Source: Bacteroides sp. (GTDB lineage: Bacteria; Bacteroidota; Bacteroidia; Bacteroidales; Bacteroidaceae). Taken from it: a stretch of 64,000 bases of DNA. The stretch covers positions 1 through 64,000 of the forward strand of contig JALCME010000016.1 in assembly GCA_022648295.1 (NCBI GenBank). The letters are read 5' to 3'. Positions 38,155-45,731 of the stretch are shown piece after piece. A model generated the notes under the pieces. It was not told where the DNA came from and searched no databases. It saw nothing but the letters and a program-made list of their open reading frames with translations. The translations under genes and the position numbers were made by a program. Within the stretch, counting starts at the first letter, position 1; the number at the start of each line of letters is the position of its first letter.

Positions 38155-39480
38155 ATGAAACAATCTATTTTTCTAATTCTCAGTATCGTGTTGTTCTTTA
38201 CATCGTGTAGCGATGATAATGATAATGCATACAAGACTTTTCCGGTTACCGTTCAGTTGACTTATCCTTCGGACAGTGAATTGACTGCGGTGGAAGGAGT
38301 TGCCGTGAAATTAACAGGGAGCAGCGGTACGACTTATGATGCGGTGACCGATGCCAATGGTAAGGCTGATTTCACTGTGCCGATAGGTATTTATGAAGCT
38401 TCTGCCAGTGAACAACGTGCTTTGGATGGTTATTCTTATATTCTGAATGGAATCAAGAGCGGTATTACCGTAACAGATACCTGGACAGGTGAAGATGTTG
38501 TTGACGTAACTCTGACTGAATCGAAGTCGGGACAAGTTATCATTAAGGAGCTGTACGTGGGTGGATGTAGCAAAGATGACGGTTCCGGGAACTATCAATT
38601 CGATAAATATGTGATACTGTATAATAATTCTGCTCAGACAGCCACGTTGGAAAATTTTTGTTTGGGAATCGCTAATCCGGCCAATTCATATTCAGGTACG
38701 AACGATTATGTGGACGGAGTGCTTTCTTATGCCAACGACAATTATATTCCGGCAGGATGCGCCATTTGGTATTTACCCACAGATCTGGCTATTGAATCCG
38801 GTAAACAAGTGGTCATAGCTTTAAATGGTGCAATTAATCATACGCTGACTTATTCGAATTCAGTGGATCTGAGCCATGCCGATTATTGCACGTATGATAT
38901 AGAAGATTTCAGTCATACAAGTTACTATCCTTCTCCTTCCGAAGCTATTCCGACTAGCCATTATTTTTCGGCCTATAAATACGGATCAGGCACAGGATGG
39001 ACATTAAGTAACAATTCCCCGGCTTTCTTTATCTTTTCACCCCGCGATGTTACTCCCGAAGCCTTTGCCAGCAATCCTGATTATCATTACATAGGAAGTG
39101 GAAATGAGGGTAAAGCTGCTTGGCGTTGTGCCAAAGTGCCAACAGACTGGATATTGGATGGAATTGAGATATATTCAGAAGCCAATGTTGCAAAAAGTCA
39201 TAAACGTCTGACACCGGTAATTGATGCCGGATATACGCTTTTGACTAATTATCAGGGGCATACTTCTTACCGTAATGTAGATAAGGAAGCAACCGAAGCT
39301 ATTGAAGGAAATTCCGATAAGTTGGTATATGGTTATGCTTACGGAACGGATGGTAGTACCGATCCCAGTGGAATTGATGCTGAAGCATCAATCAAGAACG
39401 GTGCCCGCATCATCTATATGGATACGAATAACTCAACAAACGACTTTCATCAACGTAGCCAATCTTCTTTAAGAGATTAG
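38155..39480 (+). CDS. DUF4876 family lipoprotein, first copy
   Basis: 441 residues with a lipoprotein signal (LVLFFTSCSDD type: hydrophobic run then TSC at about residue 19). An N-terminal Ig/Cna-B-like part (VQLTYPSDSELTAVEGVAVKLTG, AKADFTVPIGIY-like) is followed by a lamin-tail-like core (QVIIKELYVGG ... YVILYNNSAQTATLENFCLG) and the C-terminal motif WILDGIE...PVIDAG...MDTNNSTNDF. This layout marks DUF4876. The position directly after a TonB receptor suggests a surface lipoprotein that binds the same ligand, analogous to SusD but unrelated in sequence. Confidence 0.82.
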   Translation: MKQSIFLILSIVLFFTSCSDDNDNAYKTFPVTVQLTYPSDSELTAVEGVAVKLTGSSGTTYDAVTDANGKADFTVPIGIYEASASEQRALDGYSYILNGIKSGITVTDTWTGEDVVDVTLTESKSGQVIIKELYVGGCSKDDGSGNYQFDKYVILYNNSAQTATLENFCLGIANPANSYSGTNDYVDGVLSYANDNYIPAGCAIWYLPTDLAIESGKQVVIALNGAINHTLTYSNSVDLSHADYCTYDIEDFSHTSYYPSPSEAIPTSHYFSAYKYGSGTGWTLSNNSPAFFIFSPRDVTPEAFASNPDYHYIGSGNEGKAAWRCAKVPTDWILDGIEIYSEANVAKSHKRLTPVIDAGYTLLTNYQGHTSYRNVDKEATEAIEGNSDKLVYGYAYGTDGSTDPSGIDAEASIKNGARIIYMDTNNSTNDFHQRSQSSLRD

Positions 39481-39544
39481 TTACGCTGAAGTAAATGAGA
39501 GCTTTGTTTGAATATTGAATACTAAAAAAACTGTTCAGTAATTG

Positions 39545-41161
39545 ATGTCGCTAAATAAAAGAATATTTCTGCTTATGCTATTTGGCGGAGCCTTTTGCTC
39601 CACTATTGTAGCACAATCGTCAGACTCTATTGGCTGGATGACTATTTCCTATCTGAAACAGTCGGAGGCGTGGCTCGGTAGCGAAAATGCTGCCGGGCTG
39701 CATACACTGGCTATTCCACGCATTTCAATGGCTGAAGTGTATGCCGGTAAGCAGGACGGGAATTTTATAAACTATTACCAGTCGGATAACAGCTTTGAGT
39801 TTGGTGTCCGTTCAGAATCCTTCTATCGCCTTAATTCTAAAATCGTGTTTTATGGAAAAGTGGATTACCGGAATTTCTCGGGTAAGAATATGGGTGGTTC
39901 GTATTTCATTGATCCGCAGAATACGCCGTTTGATATCGTGGAATATACCGACGATAACCGGGGGAAAAAGAAACTGGAGGATTATCACTTGATAGGGGCG
40001 GTGAGTGCAGAGCTTTCTAAAAAGTTATTTGTGGGAGGGAAGATAGATTATACCGCAGCCAACTATGCCAAACAAAAGGATTTGCGGCACATCAATAAAC
40101 TGCTGGATATGTATGTAACCGCAGGAGTGAGCTATCGCATCAATAAAAAATTGGAGCTGGGGGCTGATTATTATTATCGCCGGAGTACGGAAGGCTTGTT
40201 GTTTGATATGTATGGCACTACCGATAAAGTTTATAATTCGCTGATCAGCTATGGTGGATTTTTCGGAGTGATGGAACAGTTCGGTGATAACGGTTATACG
40301 AAAGAAAATCAGGAGAAGCCGCTGTTTAATGAATATCATGGTGGTGCTTTGCAAGTGAAATGGAACATCCTCCCGAAACTTAATTTCTTCAGTGAGTTTG
40401 CCTATAAATCCCGTAGCGGATATTACGGGAGAAAATCTCCGACCACAGTGGTTTATAGTGAACATGAGTCTGATATATTATCCTATAGCGGAACGCTTTC
40501 GCTTCAGCAAAAAGAAAATCTGCATAGCCTACATGTTGAGTTCCAGTGGGAAGCGCTGGATAATTTTGAGAATATATACCGGTATGACAACGAAAGCGGA
40601 GGCATTTCTTATGTAGGCTATTACGGGCAGTTGCATACTACGGACAAAACAACGTGGAACGTTAATGCTGAATATACGGGAAGTTTCGGAGTAACCGGAG
40701 GATGTCCAGCATGGGTGGCCAAGGGAGGATTTGCTTATTATAGCAGGGATATTCTTGCTTCCGTTTACCCTTATTACCGGAAACAAAACTTGCATACGGC
40801 AACCTTTCATGTGTCCGGAGAATATAATATCTGTAAACCGAAAGACCGATATACTTTGTACATCGGCGGAAGTTATGCTTCGGGTAACGGAGATGTGAAA
40901 GAAGATGCCACTTACGCTACACCTACAGAGAGTCAGTCGGCCCCCAAAAGCATGGATACCTTTCTGTATCGTGAATTTGAATATCTCACGGCTAAGCAGA
41001 TGAAAGGGGAAATCGGTTTCAAATATTCCCGTGTGATAGGGAAAAAAGGCATGAAGGGATATACATCCGTTCGTTGTGGCATAACAAAAGCATTCGACGT
41101 GGAATATGTGGAAGGCGATAGCTTTTATGAAGTAAAATGGACGTTGGGATGCACGTTCTAA
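39545..41161 (+). CDS. DUF6850-like outer membrane beta-barrel protein, first copy
   Basis: 538 residues from the ATG at 39545. Signal peptide (IFLLMLFGGAFCSTIVAQ), then repeated amphipathic strands with Tyr/Phe-rich turns to the C-terminal YEVKWTLGCTF, whose terminal aromatic residue is typical of outer-membrane barrels. It matches what I remember of the DUF6850 barrel proteins that accompany DUF4876 lipoproteins. A second copy lies at 49965 in the same order. Function unknown; it may be a second channel or an assembly partner of the receptor. Confidence 0.75.
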   Translation: MSLNKRIFLLMLFGGAFCSTIVAQSSDSIGWMTISYLKQSEAWLGSENAAGLHTLAIPRISMAEVYAGKQDGNFINYYQSDNSFEFGVRSESFYRLNSKIVFYGKVDYRNFSGKNMGGSYFIDPQNTPFDIVEYTDDNRGKKKLEDYHLIGAVSAELSKKLFVGGKIDYTAANYAKQKDLRHINKLLDMYVTAGVSYRINKKLELGADYYYRRSTEGLLFDMYGTTDKVYNSLISYGGFFGVMEQFGDNGYTKENQEKPLFNEYHGGALQVKWNILPKLNFFSEFAYKSRSGYYGRKSPTTVVYSEHESDILSYSGTLSLQQKENLHSLHVEFQWEALDNFENIYRYDNESGGISYVGYYGQLHTTDKTTWNVNAEYTGSFGVTGGCPAWVAKGGFAYYSRDILASVYPYYRKQNLHTATFHVSGEYNICKPKDRYTLYIGGSYASGNGDVKEDATYATPTESQSAPKSMDTFLYREFEYLTAKQMKGEIGFKYSRVIGKKGMKGYTSVRCGITKAFDVEYVEGDSFYEVKWTLGCTF

Positions 41162-41203
41162 ATAGAAGAGAATAAAGTACTAACTAATTAATAAACTAAA
41201 GTA

Positions 41204-41794
41204 ATGAAAACAAGTAAATCAATCATCATCGCAGTAGCTGCTGCATTTCTTTTCATTGGCAGTTCTTGCAGTAATAAACAAAAGAGTAAGGAAGTAAGCA
41301 CTTCTTCTGGACAACTAGTTTCCAGTGCTATGGAAATAGACAGTTTGTTGACTAATGCCGATGCTCTGGCTGGAAAAGAGGTTACGATAGAAGGAGTATG
41401 TACGCATACGTGTAAACATGGTGCGACAAAGATATTTTTAATGGGAAGTGATGATACGCAGACTATCCGGGTGGAAGCTGGTAAACTGGGTTCATTCAGC
41501 TCGAAGTGTGTCAATGCCATAGTGCGTGTAACGGGCGTTTTAAAGGAACAACGAGTGGATGAGGCTTATTTACAGAATTGGGAAGCGCAGTTGAAGGCAC
41601 AGGCTCAAGAAAAGCATGGTGACGGTGAAGCCGGATGCGATTCTGAAAAGAAAGCGCGTGGTGAACAGGCCAATACTCCTGAAGGGCGGATTGCTGATTT
41701 CCGTGCAAAAATAGCTGATCGAAAAGCTAAAACGGGAAAAGATTATCTATCTTTCTATTATGTAGAGGCTGATTCTTATGAAATTCAAGAGTAA
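41204..41794 (+). CDS. OB-fold-like lipoprotein with a Cys/His cluster
   Basis: 196 residues with a lipobox (FLFIGSSCSN). The central part (LTNADALAGKEVTIEGVCTH through VNAIVRVTGVLKEQRVDEAYL) has the strand pattern of an OB fold. It holds the cluster CTHTCKHG, i.e. C-x-H-x-C-x-H, plus a His and Cys in HGDGEAGCDSEK near the C-terminus, suggesting metal or haem binding. The C-terminal third is charged and helical. It overlaps the next gene by 17 bases, so the two are coupled. I know no named family for certain. Confidence 0.7.
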   Translation: MKTSKSIIIAVAAAFLFIGSSCSNKQKSKEVSTSSGQLVSSAMEIDSLLTNADALAGKEVTIEGVCTHTCKHGATKIFLMGSDDTQTIRVEAGKLGSFSSKCVNAIVRVTGVLKEQRVDEAYLQNWEAQLKAQAQEKHGDGEAGCDSEKKARGEQANTPEGRIADFRAKIADRKAKTGKDYLSFYYVEADSYEIQE

Positions 41795-42347
41795 TAATCT
41801 GCGTAAGTGGTGTCGGGCTATTCACCGTGATCTTTCATTTTTCTTTTCGGGTATGGTTCTGATTTATGCCATATCGGGCATTGTGATGAACCATCGTGAT
41901 ACAATCAATCCGAACTTTTCCATAACGCGGAAAGAGTATCGGATTAGTGAACAACTTCCGGGGAAAGAGCAAATGACGGAGGCAAAGGTGCTGGAATTAC
42001 TTGAACCTTTGGGAGAAGCAGCTAATTATACAAAGCATTATTTCCCGAAAGCGGATGTCATGAAGGTCTTTCTCAAAGGCGGCTCCAACTTGTATGTCAA
42101 TATACAGACCGGAGACGCGGTTTACGAGTCGGTAACCCGTCGTTCGCTCATTGGTTCCATGGCACGGCTGCATTATAATCCGGGCAAATGGTGGACTTAT
42201 TTTGCGGACGCTTTTGCCATAGGACTCATTGTGATTACACTATCCGGTATCATTATGCTGAAAGGTGGCAAAGGTATCGCAGGACGTGGAGGAATAGAAC
42301 TGGCCGTAGGCGTTTTGGTTCCTCTTATCTTTCTTTTCTTCTTTTAA
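41778..42347 (+). CDS. PepSY-associated TM protein
   Basis: 189 residues: an N-terminal basic segment with HRDLSFFFSGMVLIYAISGIVMNH (membrane helix about 18-36 with flanking His residues), a PepSY-like periplasmic part (VLELLEPLGEAANYTKHYFPKADVMKV ... YVNIQTGDAVYESV) and two C-terminal helices. PepSY_TM proteins occur in iron/siderophore loci; XusC of the B. thetaiotaomicron xenosiderophore system is an example. Together with the TonB receptor and lipoprotein, this supports a metal/haem role for the operon, as inference. Confidence 0.82.
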   Translation: MKFKSNNLRKWCRAIHRDLSFFFSGMVLIYAISGIVMNHRDTINPNFSITRKEYRISEQLPGKEQMTEAKVLELLEPLGEAANYTKHYFPKADVMKVFLKGGSNLYVNIQTGDAVYESVTRRSLIGSMARLHYNPGKWWTYFADAFAIGLIVITLSGIIMLKGGKGIAGRGGIELAVGVLVPLIFLFFF

Positions 42348-42360
42348 TAAATAGTATAAT

Positions 42361-43248
42361 ATGGAAAGTATTATTGAGTGTAGGAATCTGACCCATTACT
42401 ATGGGAAGAGACTTATTTATGAAAATCTGAATTTCTCGGTTCCCCAAGGTCGTATTCTGGGATTGTTGGGTAAAAACGGAACGGGAAAGACTACGACGAT
42501 TAATATATTGAGCGGTTATCTTAAACCCCGCTCCGGTGAATGTCGTATTTTCGGGCAGGATATACAGACGATGGATCCGGCTTTGCGCCGTAATATCGGA
42601 CTGCTGATTGAAGGTCATGTGCAATATCAGTTCATGACCATCACGCAAATTGAAAAATTTTATGCCGCTTTTTATCCGGGGCAATGGAGGAAGGACGCCT
42701 ATTATGAATTGATGAATAAGTTGAAGGTGGCTCCCGGACAACGTATCTCGCGTATGTCGTGCGGGCAACGTTCACAAGTTACACTGGGACTCATCCTTGC
42801 GCAGAATCCTGAATTGCTGGTGCTTGATGATTTTTCTCTCGGACTGGATCCCGGTTACCGACGGTTGTTCGTGGATTATCTGCGCGATTATGCACGTGCG
42901 GAGAATAAAACAGTCTTCCTGACTTCACATATCATTCAGGATATGGAGCGTCTGGTTGACGACTGCATTATCATGGATTATGGGAAAATACTGATTCAAA
43001 AGTCTGTAAAGGAGCTGTTGGACGGGATTAGGCGATATACTTGTGTGGTGCCGGATGGGTATGAATTTCCAAAGTCCGATGATTTTCATCATCCTTCAGT
43101 CATTCGCAATGCACTTGAAACCTATTCGTTTCTCTTGCCAGACGAAGTGGAAACACGATTTAAGGCAATGGGAGTGCCTTTCAAGGATTTACACGGTGAG
43201 CATGTAAGTCTTGAAGACGCTTTTATCGGTCTGACCGGTAAGTATTGA
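42361..43248 (+). CDS. ABC transporter ATP-binding protein with altered Walker B
   Basis: 295 residues. Walker A is GKNGTGKTT (37-45), the signature is MSCGQ (132-136) in place of LSGGQ, and Walker B is LLVLDD (to Asp157), so the catalytic Glu is replaced by Asp; the H-loop His in LTSHIIQD is present. It belongs to the CcmA-like group that pairs with ABC-2 type permeases. The altered Walker B should slow ATP hydrolysis. The 45-residue C-terminal extension is family-typical. Its permease follows 53 bases later. Confidence 0.88.
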   Translation: MESIIECRNLTHYYGKRLIYENLNFSVPQGRILGLLGKNGTGKTTTINILSGYLKPRSGECRIFGQDIQTMDPALRRNIGLLIEGHVQYQFMTITQIEKFYAAFYPGQWRKDAYYELMNKLKVAPGQRISRMSCGQRSQVTLGLILAQNPELLVLDDFSLGLDPGYRRLFVDYLRDYARAENKTVFLTSHIIQDMERLVDDCIIMDYGKILIQKSVKELLDGIRRYTCVVPDGYEFPKSDDFHHPSVIRNALETYSFLLPDEVETRFKAMGVPFKDLHGEHVSLEDAFIGLTGKY

Positions 43249-43301
43249 TGACCGATAAGTGTTAAATTGAAAATGTGTAATTATTTAATTGCTAATGAAA
43301 C

Positions 43302-43970
43302 GTGAATGCAATATTTTATAAAGAATGGATAAAAACACGCTGGTATTATCTGCTGGCTGTGGTTACTACACTGGGATTTTCCGGCTATTGTATGCTGCGC
43401 ATAAACCGGGCAATAGAGTTGAAGGGCGCGGCACATATCTGGGGAGCGATGTTGGAACGGGACGCCGTTTTTATTGATTTGCTCCAGTATGTTCCTCTGA
43501 TTATAGGAATTTTAATGGCTGTTGTTCAATTTGTTCCCGAGATGCAGCGCAAATGTTTGAAACTGACCTTACACTTGCCTTATCCCCAATTGAAGATGGT
43601 GGCTACCATGTTGCTTGCGGGGCTGGCCTTGTTGCTTCTTTGTTTTGCTTTAAATCTGTTACTGATGGATGTCTATATGCGTACGGTTTTGGCATCGGAG
43701 TTGAAGAATCATGTGTTGCTTACCTCTTTACCTTGGTTTCTAGCTGGAATATGTGGTTACCTGATGGTTTCGTGGATTTGTTTGGAACCATCCTGGAAAC
43801 GGCGGGTATTGAATTTGATTGTGACCGTACTGGTGCTGAGGATTTTCTTTTTATCCGCTACTCCCGAAGCTTATGACAAGTTTATTTCAGGATTGGGTAT
43901 TTATACGCTATTGACTGCTTCATTTTCGTGGCTTTCCGTTATACGATTTAAGGAAGGAAAACAAGATTGA
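43302..43970 (+). CDS. ABC-2-like membrane permease
   Basis: 222 residues starting at GTG (MNAIFYKEWIKTRWYY). Six hydrophobic segments are countable (about 16-33, 60-80, 100-120, 135-155, 165-185, 195-213), and there is a short cytoplasmic N-terminal region of the kind found in ABC-2 permeases. It lies between the ATPase and the DUF4857 protein. Substrate and direction unknown; such three-gene sets usually export. Confidence 0.75.
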   Translation: MNAIFYKEWIKTRWYYLLAVVTTLGFSGYCMLRINRAIELKGAAHIWGAMLERDAVFIDLLQYVPLIIGILMAVVQFVPEMQRKCLKLTLHLPYPQLKMVATMLLAGLALLLLCFALNLLLMDVYMRTVLASELKNHVLLTSLPWFLAGICGYLMVSWICLEPSWKRRVLNLIVTVLVLRIFFLSATPEAYDKFISGLGIYTLLTASFSWLSVIRFKEGKQD

Positions 43971-44013
43971 ACGAATTGATAAATGTCTGATTACAATTAA
44001 TAAATAAAGAAAA

Positions 44014-45045
44014 ATGAAACGTTTCAGTAGTATATTATTATATATAACCATAGCGCTACTTTTGCTGTGGCAACTGCCGTGGTGCTACAATTTCTTTGCG
44101 GTAAAGCCTGATAAAACAGGGTTTACACTATATAGCAGTGTTATTGGCGATTTTGCTATAATTGGGCAGAAAGACGGAAATGGGATTGTGCGTTATGATG
44201 CTTCGGGGCATGAATATAGTCAGGCTCAATTCGACAGTATTTTGCCTTTGTTCTATTATCGTCAGTTGATGACTGACGAACGTTTTCCCGACACGCTGAA
44301 TGGGGTGGCGGTTACTCCACGGATGGCGCAGTTATCAAATATTGTGTTCCGCAGTGTGCCTTCGGATATTAATGCGCCTCATATTGGATTATACCCTTTA
44401 CTTGAATCAATGTCAGGACGTGTTGATCTGGAAATGCCCGGCGACGTCTTTCGTATTACGCGTAAAAGGATTGAATTCATTGATATGGAGTCCAACAGTG
44501 TAGAGATAAAGAAGAGTAGACTGTTTACGGAAATGTTGCTTAAAAAAGGATTTCATTTCCCGGCTGTTGAAATTGCCGGGAATCCGACGACTAGAAAGGA
44601 TTATGATGAAGGTTATGTCTTGCTGGATGCTGAACATCATTTGTTTCATCTGAAACAAGTGAAGGGACGCCCATACGTTCGTGCTGTGGAACTTTCGCAG
44701 AATTTACAGCTTAAACATCTTTTTATTACGGAGTTTAGAAATCGTAAGACACTTGCTCTTATGACTGATGTTGATAATCGGCTTTATGTACTAACCCCGG
44801 CTTATGAAGTGATTAAGGTAGACATACCTTCGTTCAATCCGGAAACCGATTACATGACGATTCTGGGTAATATGTTCGACTGGACGGTACGCATTACAAC
44901 TGCTCAGGCAGAGAATTATTATGCTGTGAATGCAAATGACTATTCCCTGATAAGATCGTTGAAGCGAGAATTTGACAACAAGTATATTCCGGGTTTGTCT
45001 TTCACCTCATACAAAGATAAATATGTAATGCCACGTTTTGAATAG
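44014..45045 (+). CDS. DUF4857 family membrane-anchored protein
   Basis: 343 residues: one N-terminal membrane helix (about 5-24, ILLYITIALLLLWQLPWCY) and a large periplasmic part with repeated beta-propeller-like strands (DEGYVLLDAEHHLFHLKQVKG, KTLALMTDVDNRLYVLTPAYEVIKVD). I identify it as DUF4857, a family I recall next to ABC transporters of this type in Bacteroides. It is the last gene of the operon and may sit on the permease as a periplasmic accessory, passing or sensing the ligand. Confidence 0.75.
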   Translation: MKRFSSILLYITIALLLLWQLPWCYNFFAVKPDKTGFTLYSSVIGDFAIIGQKDGNGIVRYDASGHEYSQAQFDSILPLFYYRQLMTDERFPDTLNGVAVTPRMAQLSNIVFRSVPSDINAPHIGLYPLLESMSGRVDLEMPGDVFRITRKRIEFIDMESNSVEIKKSRLFTEMLLKKGFHFPAVEIAGNPTTRKDYDEGYVLLDAEHHLFHLKQVKGRPYVRAVELSQNLQLKHLFITEFRNRKTLALMTDVDNRLYVLTPAYEVIKVDIPSFNPETDYMTILGNMFDWTVRITTAQAENYYAVNANDYSLIRSLKREFDNKYIPGLSFTSYKDKYVMPRFE

Positions 45046-45100
45046 CATGCTTTACATAAAAAAAAAACTACCAGGGAAGGGCCTTTTCATATTTTAATGC

Positions 45101-45108
45101 TACTTTTG
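45101..45108 (+). promoter_or_regulatory. -7 box of the second receptor operon
   Basis: TACTTTTG, a perfect TAnnTTTG, in the 55 bases after the stop of the DUF4857 gene. No convincing -33. Start expected near 45115, giving a leader of about 138 bases to the ATG at 45253. Confidence 0.45.
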
Positions 45109-45175
45109 CTTTAGTTATAAGAAGTACTTGAATTGAATTGTTGGGTAGCACTAATTTAGGTGAATCTTAGGATAT

Positions 45176-45218
45176 ATCCAAACCTTGAGAATGATATTCT
45201 TTCTCAAGGGATTTGGAT
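45176..45218 (+). promoter_or_regulatory. Leader hairpin before the His-rich gene
   Basis: ATCCAAA (45176-45182) pairs with TTTGGAT (45212-45218), and CCTTGAGAA (45183-45191) with TTCTCAAGG (45201-45209). The only interruption is a GA bulge; loop nine bases. It lies in the predicted 5' leader and could be a regulatory or processing element. Confidence 0.55.
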
Positions 45219-45252
45219 CTATAAATATTTAATTGGCTATACGGATTTAAGG

Positions 45253-45576
45253 ATGAAAGAAAAAGTTGGAAATAGAACTTTTATTGCATGGGTACTACTA
45301 ATGACTCTTGCGCCTTTCTTTATAGTAAAAGCTACCCACTATCACACTGAACATGCTCATACCTGCCAATCCGAAAATGGGCAATCTCATAACGCTGATA
45401 AATGTCCTATCTGCCACTTTTTACTATCTCCTTTCACATCGGTAGAGATTTTTCATATTCATGTCTTTCTCTCTTTTCTTTATTTTCGACCCATTTACTA
45501 CGTTTATAAGAGACTCTTTTTTATAATTCTTTCTTATCAATTACGCGCTCCTCCTATATTCTATTCCATATTATAA
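45253..45576 (+). CDS. Small His/Cys-rich membrane protein
   Basis: 107 residues from the ATG at 45253. A first membrane helix (RTFIAWVLLMTLAPFFIV) leads into the cluster HYHTEHAHTC and then CPICHFLLSPF, followed by one or two hydrophobic segments. A start 31 codons upstream (GTG) would run through the leader hairpin and looks less likely. His/Cys clusters of this kind occur in small proteins next to metal transport genes in Bacteroidetes. The composition is visible; the metal role is inference. It sits at the head of the second receptor operon, 155 bases before the receptor. Confidence 0.6.
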   Translation: MKEKVGNRTFIAWVLLMTLAPFFIVKATHYHTEHAHTCQSENGQSHNADKCPICHFLLSPFTSVEIFHIHVFLSFLYFRPIYYVYKRLFFIILSYQLRAPPIFYSIL

Positions 45577-45731
45577 TTTATTTTTGTCAATTTGAGTTGA
45601 AATAATTAAAAATTGTGCATATCAGAGATATTCTGTATATGTTGGAATTTTTATTATTTCATCAACCTATTTGCAGGCTGTTGATGCTGTGAATAGTATA
45701 TCTATGTATATAAAATAAAAAGAATACCTAT

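Noticed and set aside
45160..45252. Upstream GTG start for the His-rich protein
   Set aside because: The extra 31 codons form a strong hairpin with coding unlike a signal sequence, while the ATG at 45253 begins a basic residue run followed by a clean membrane helix.
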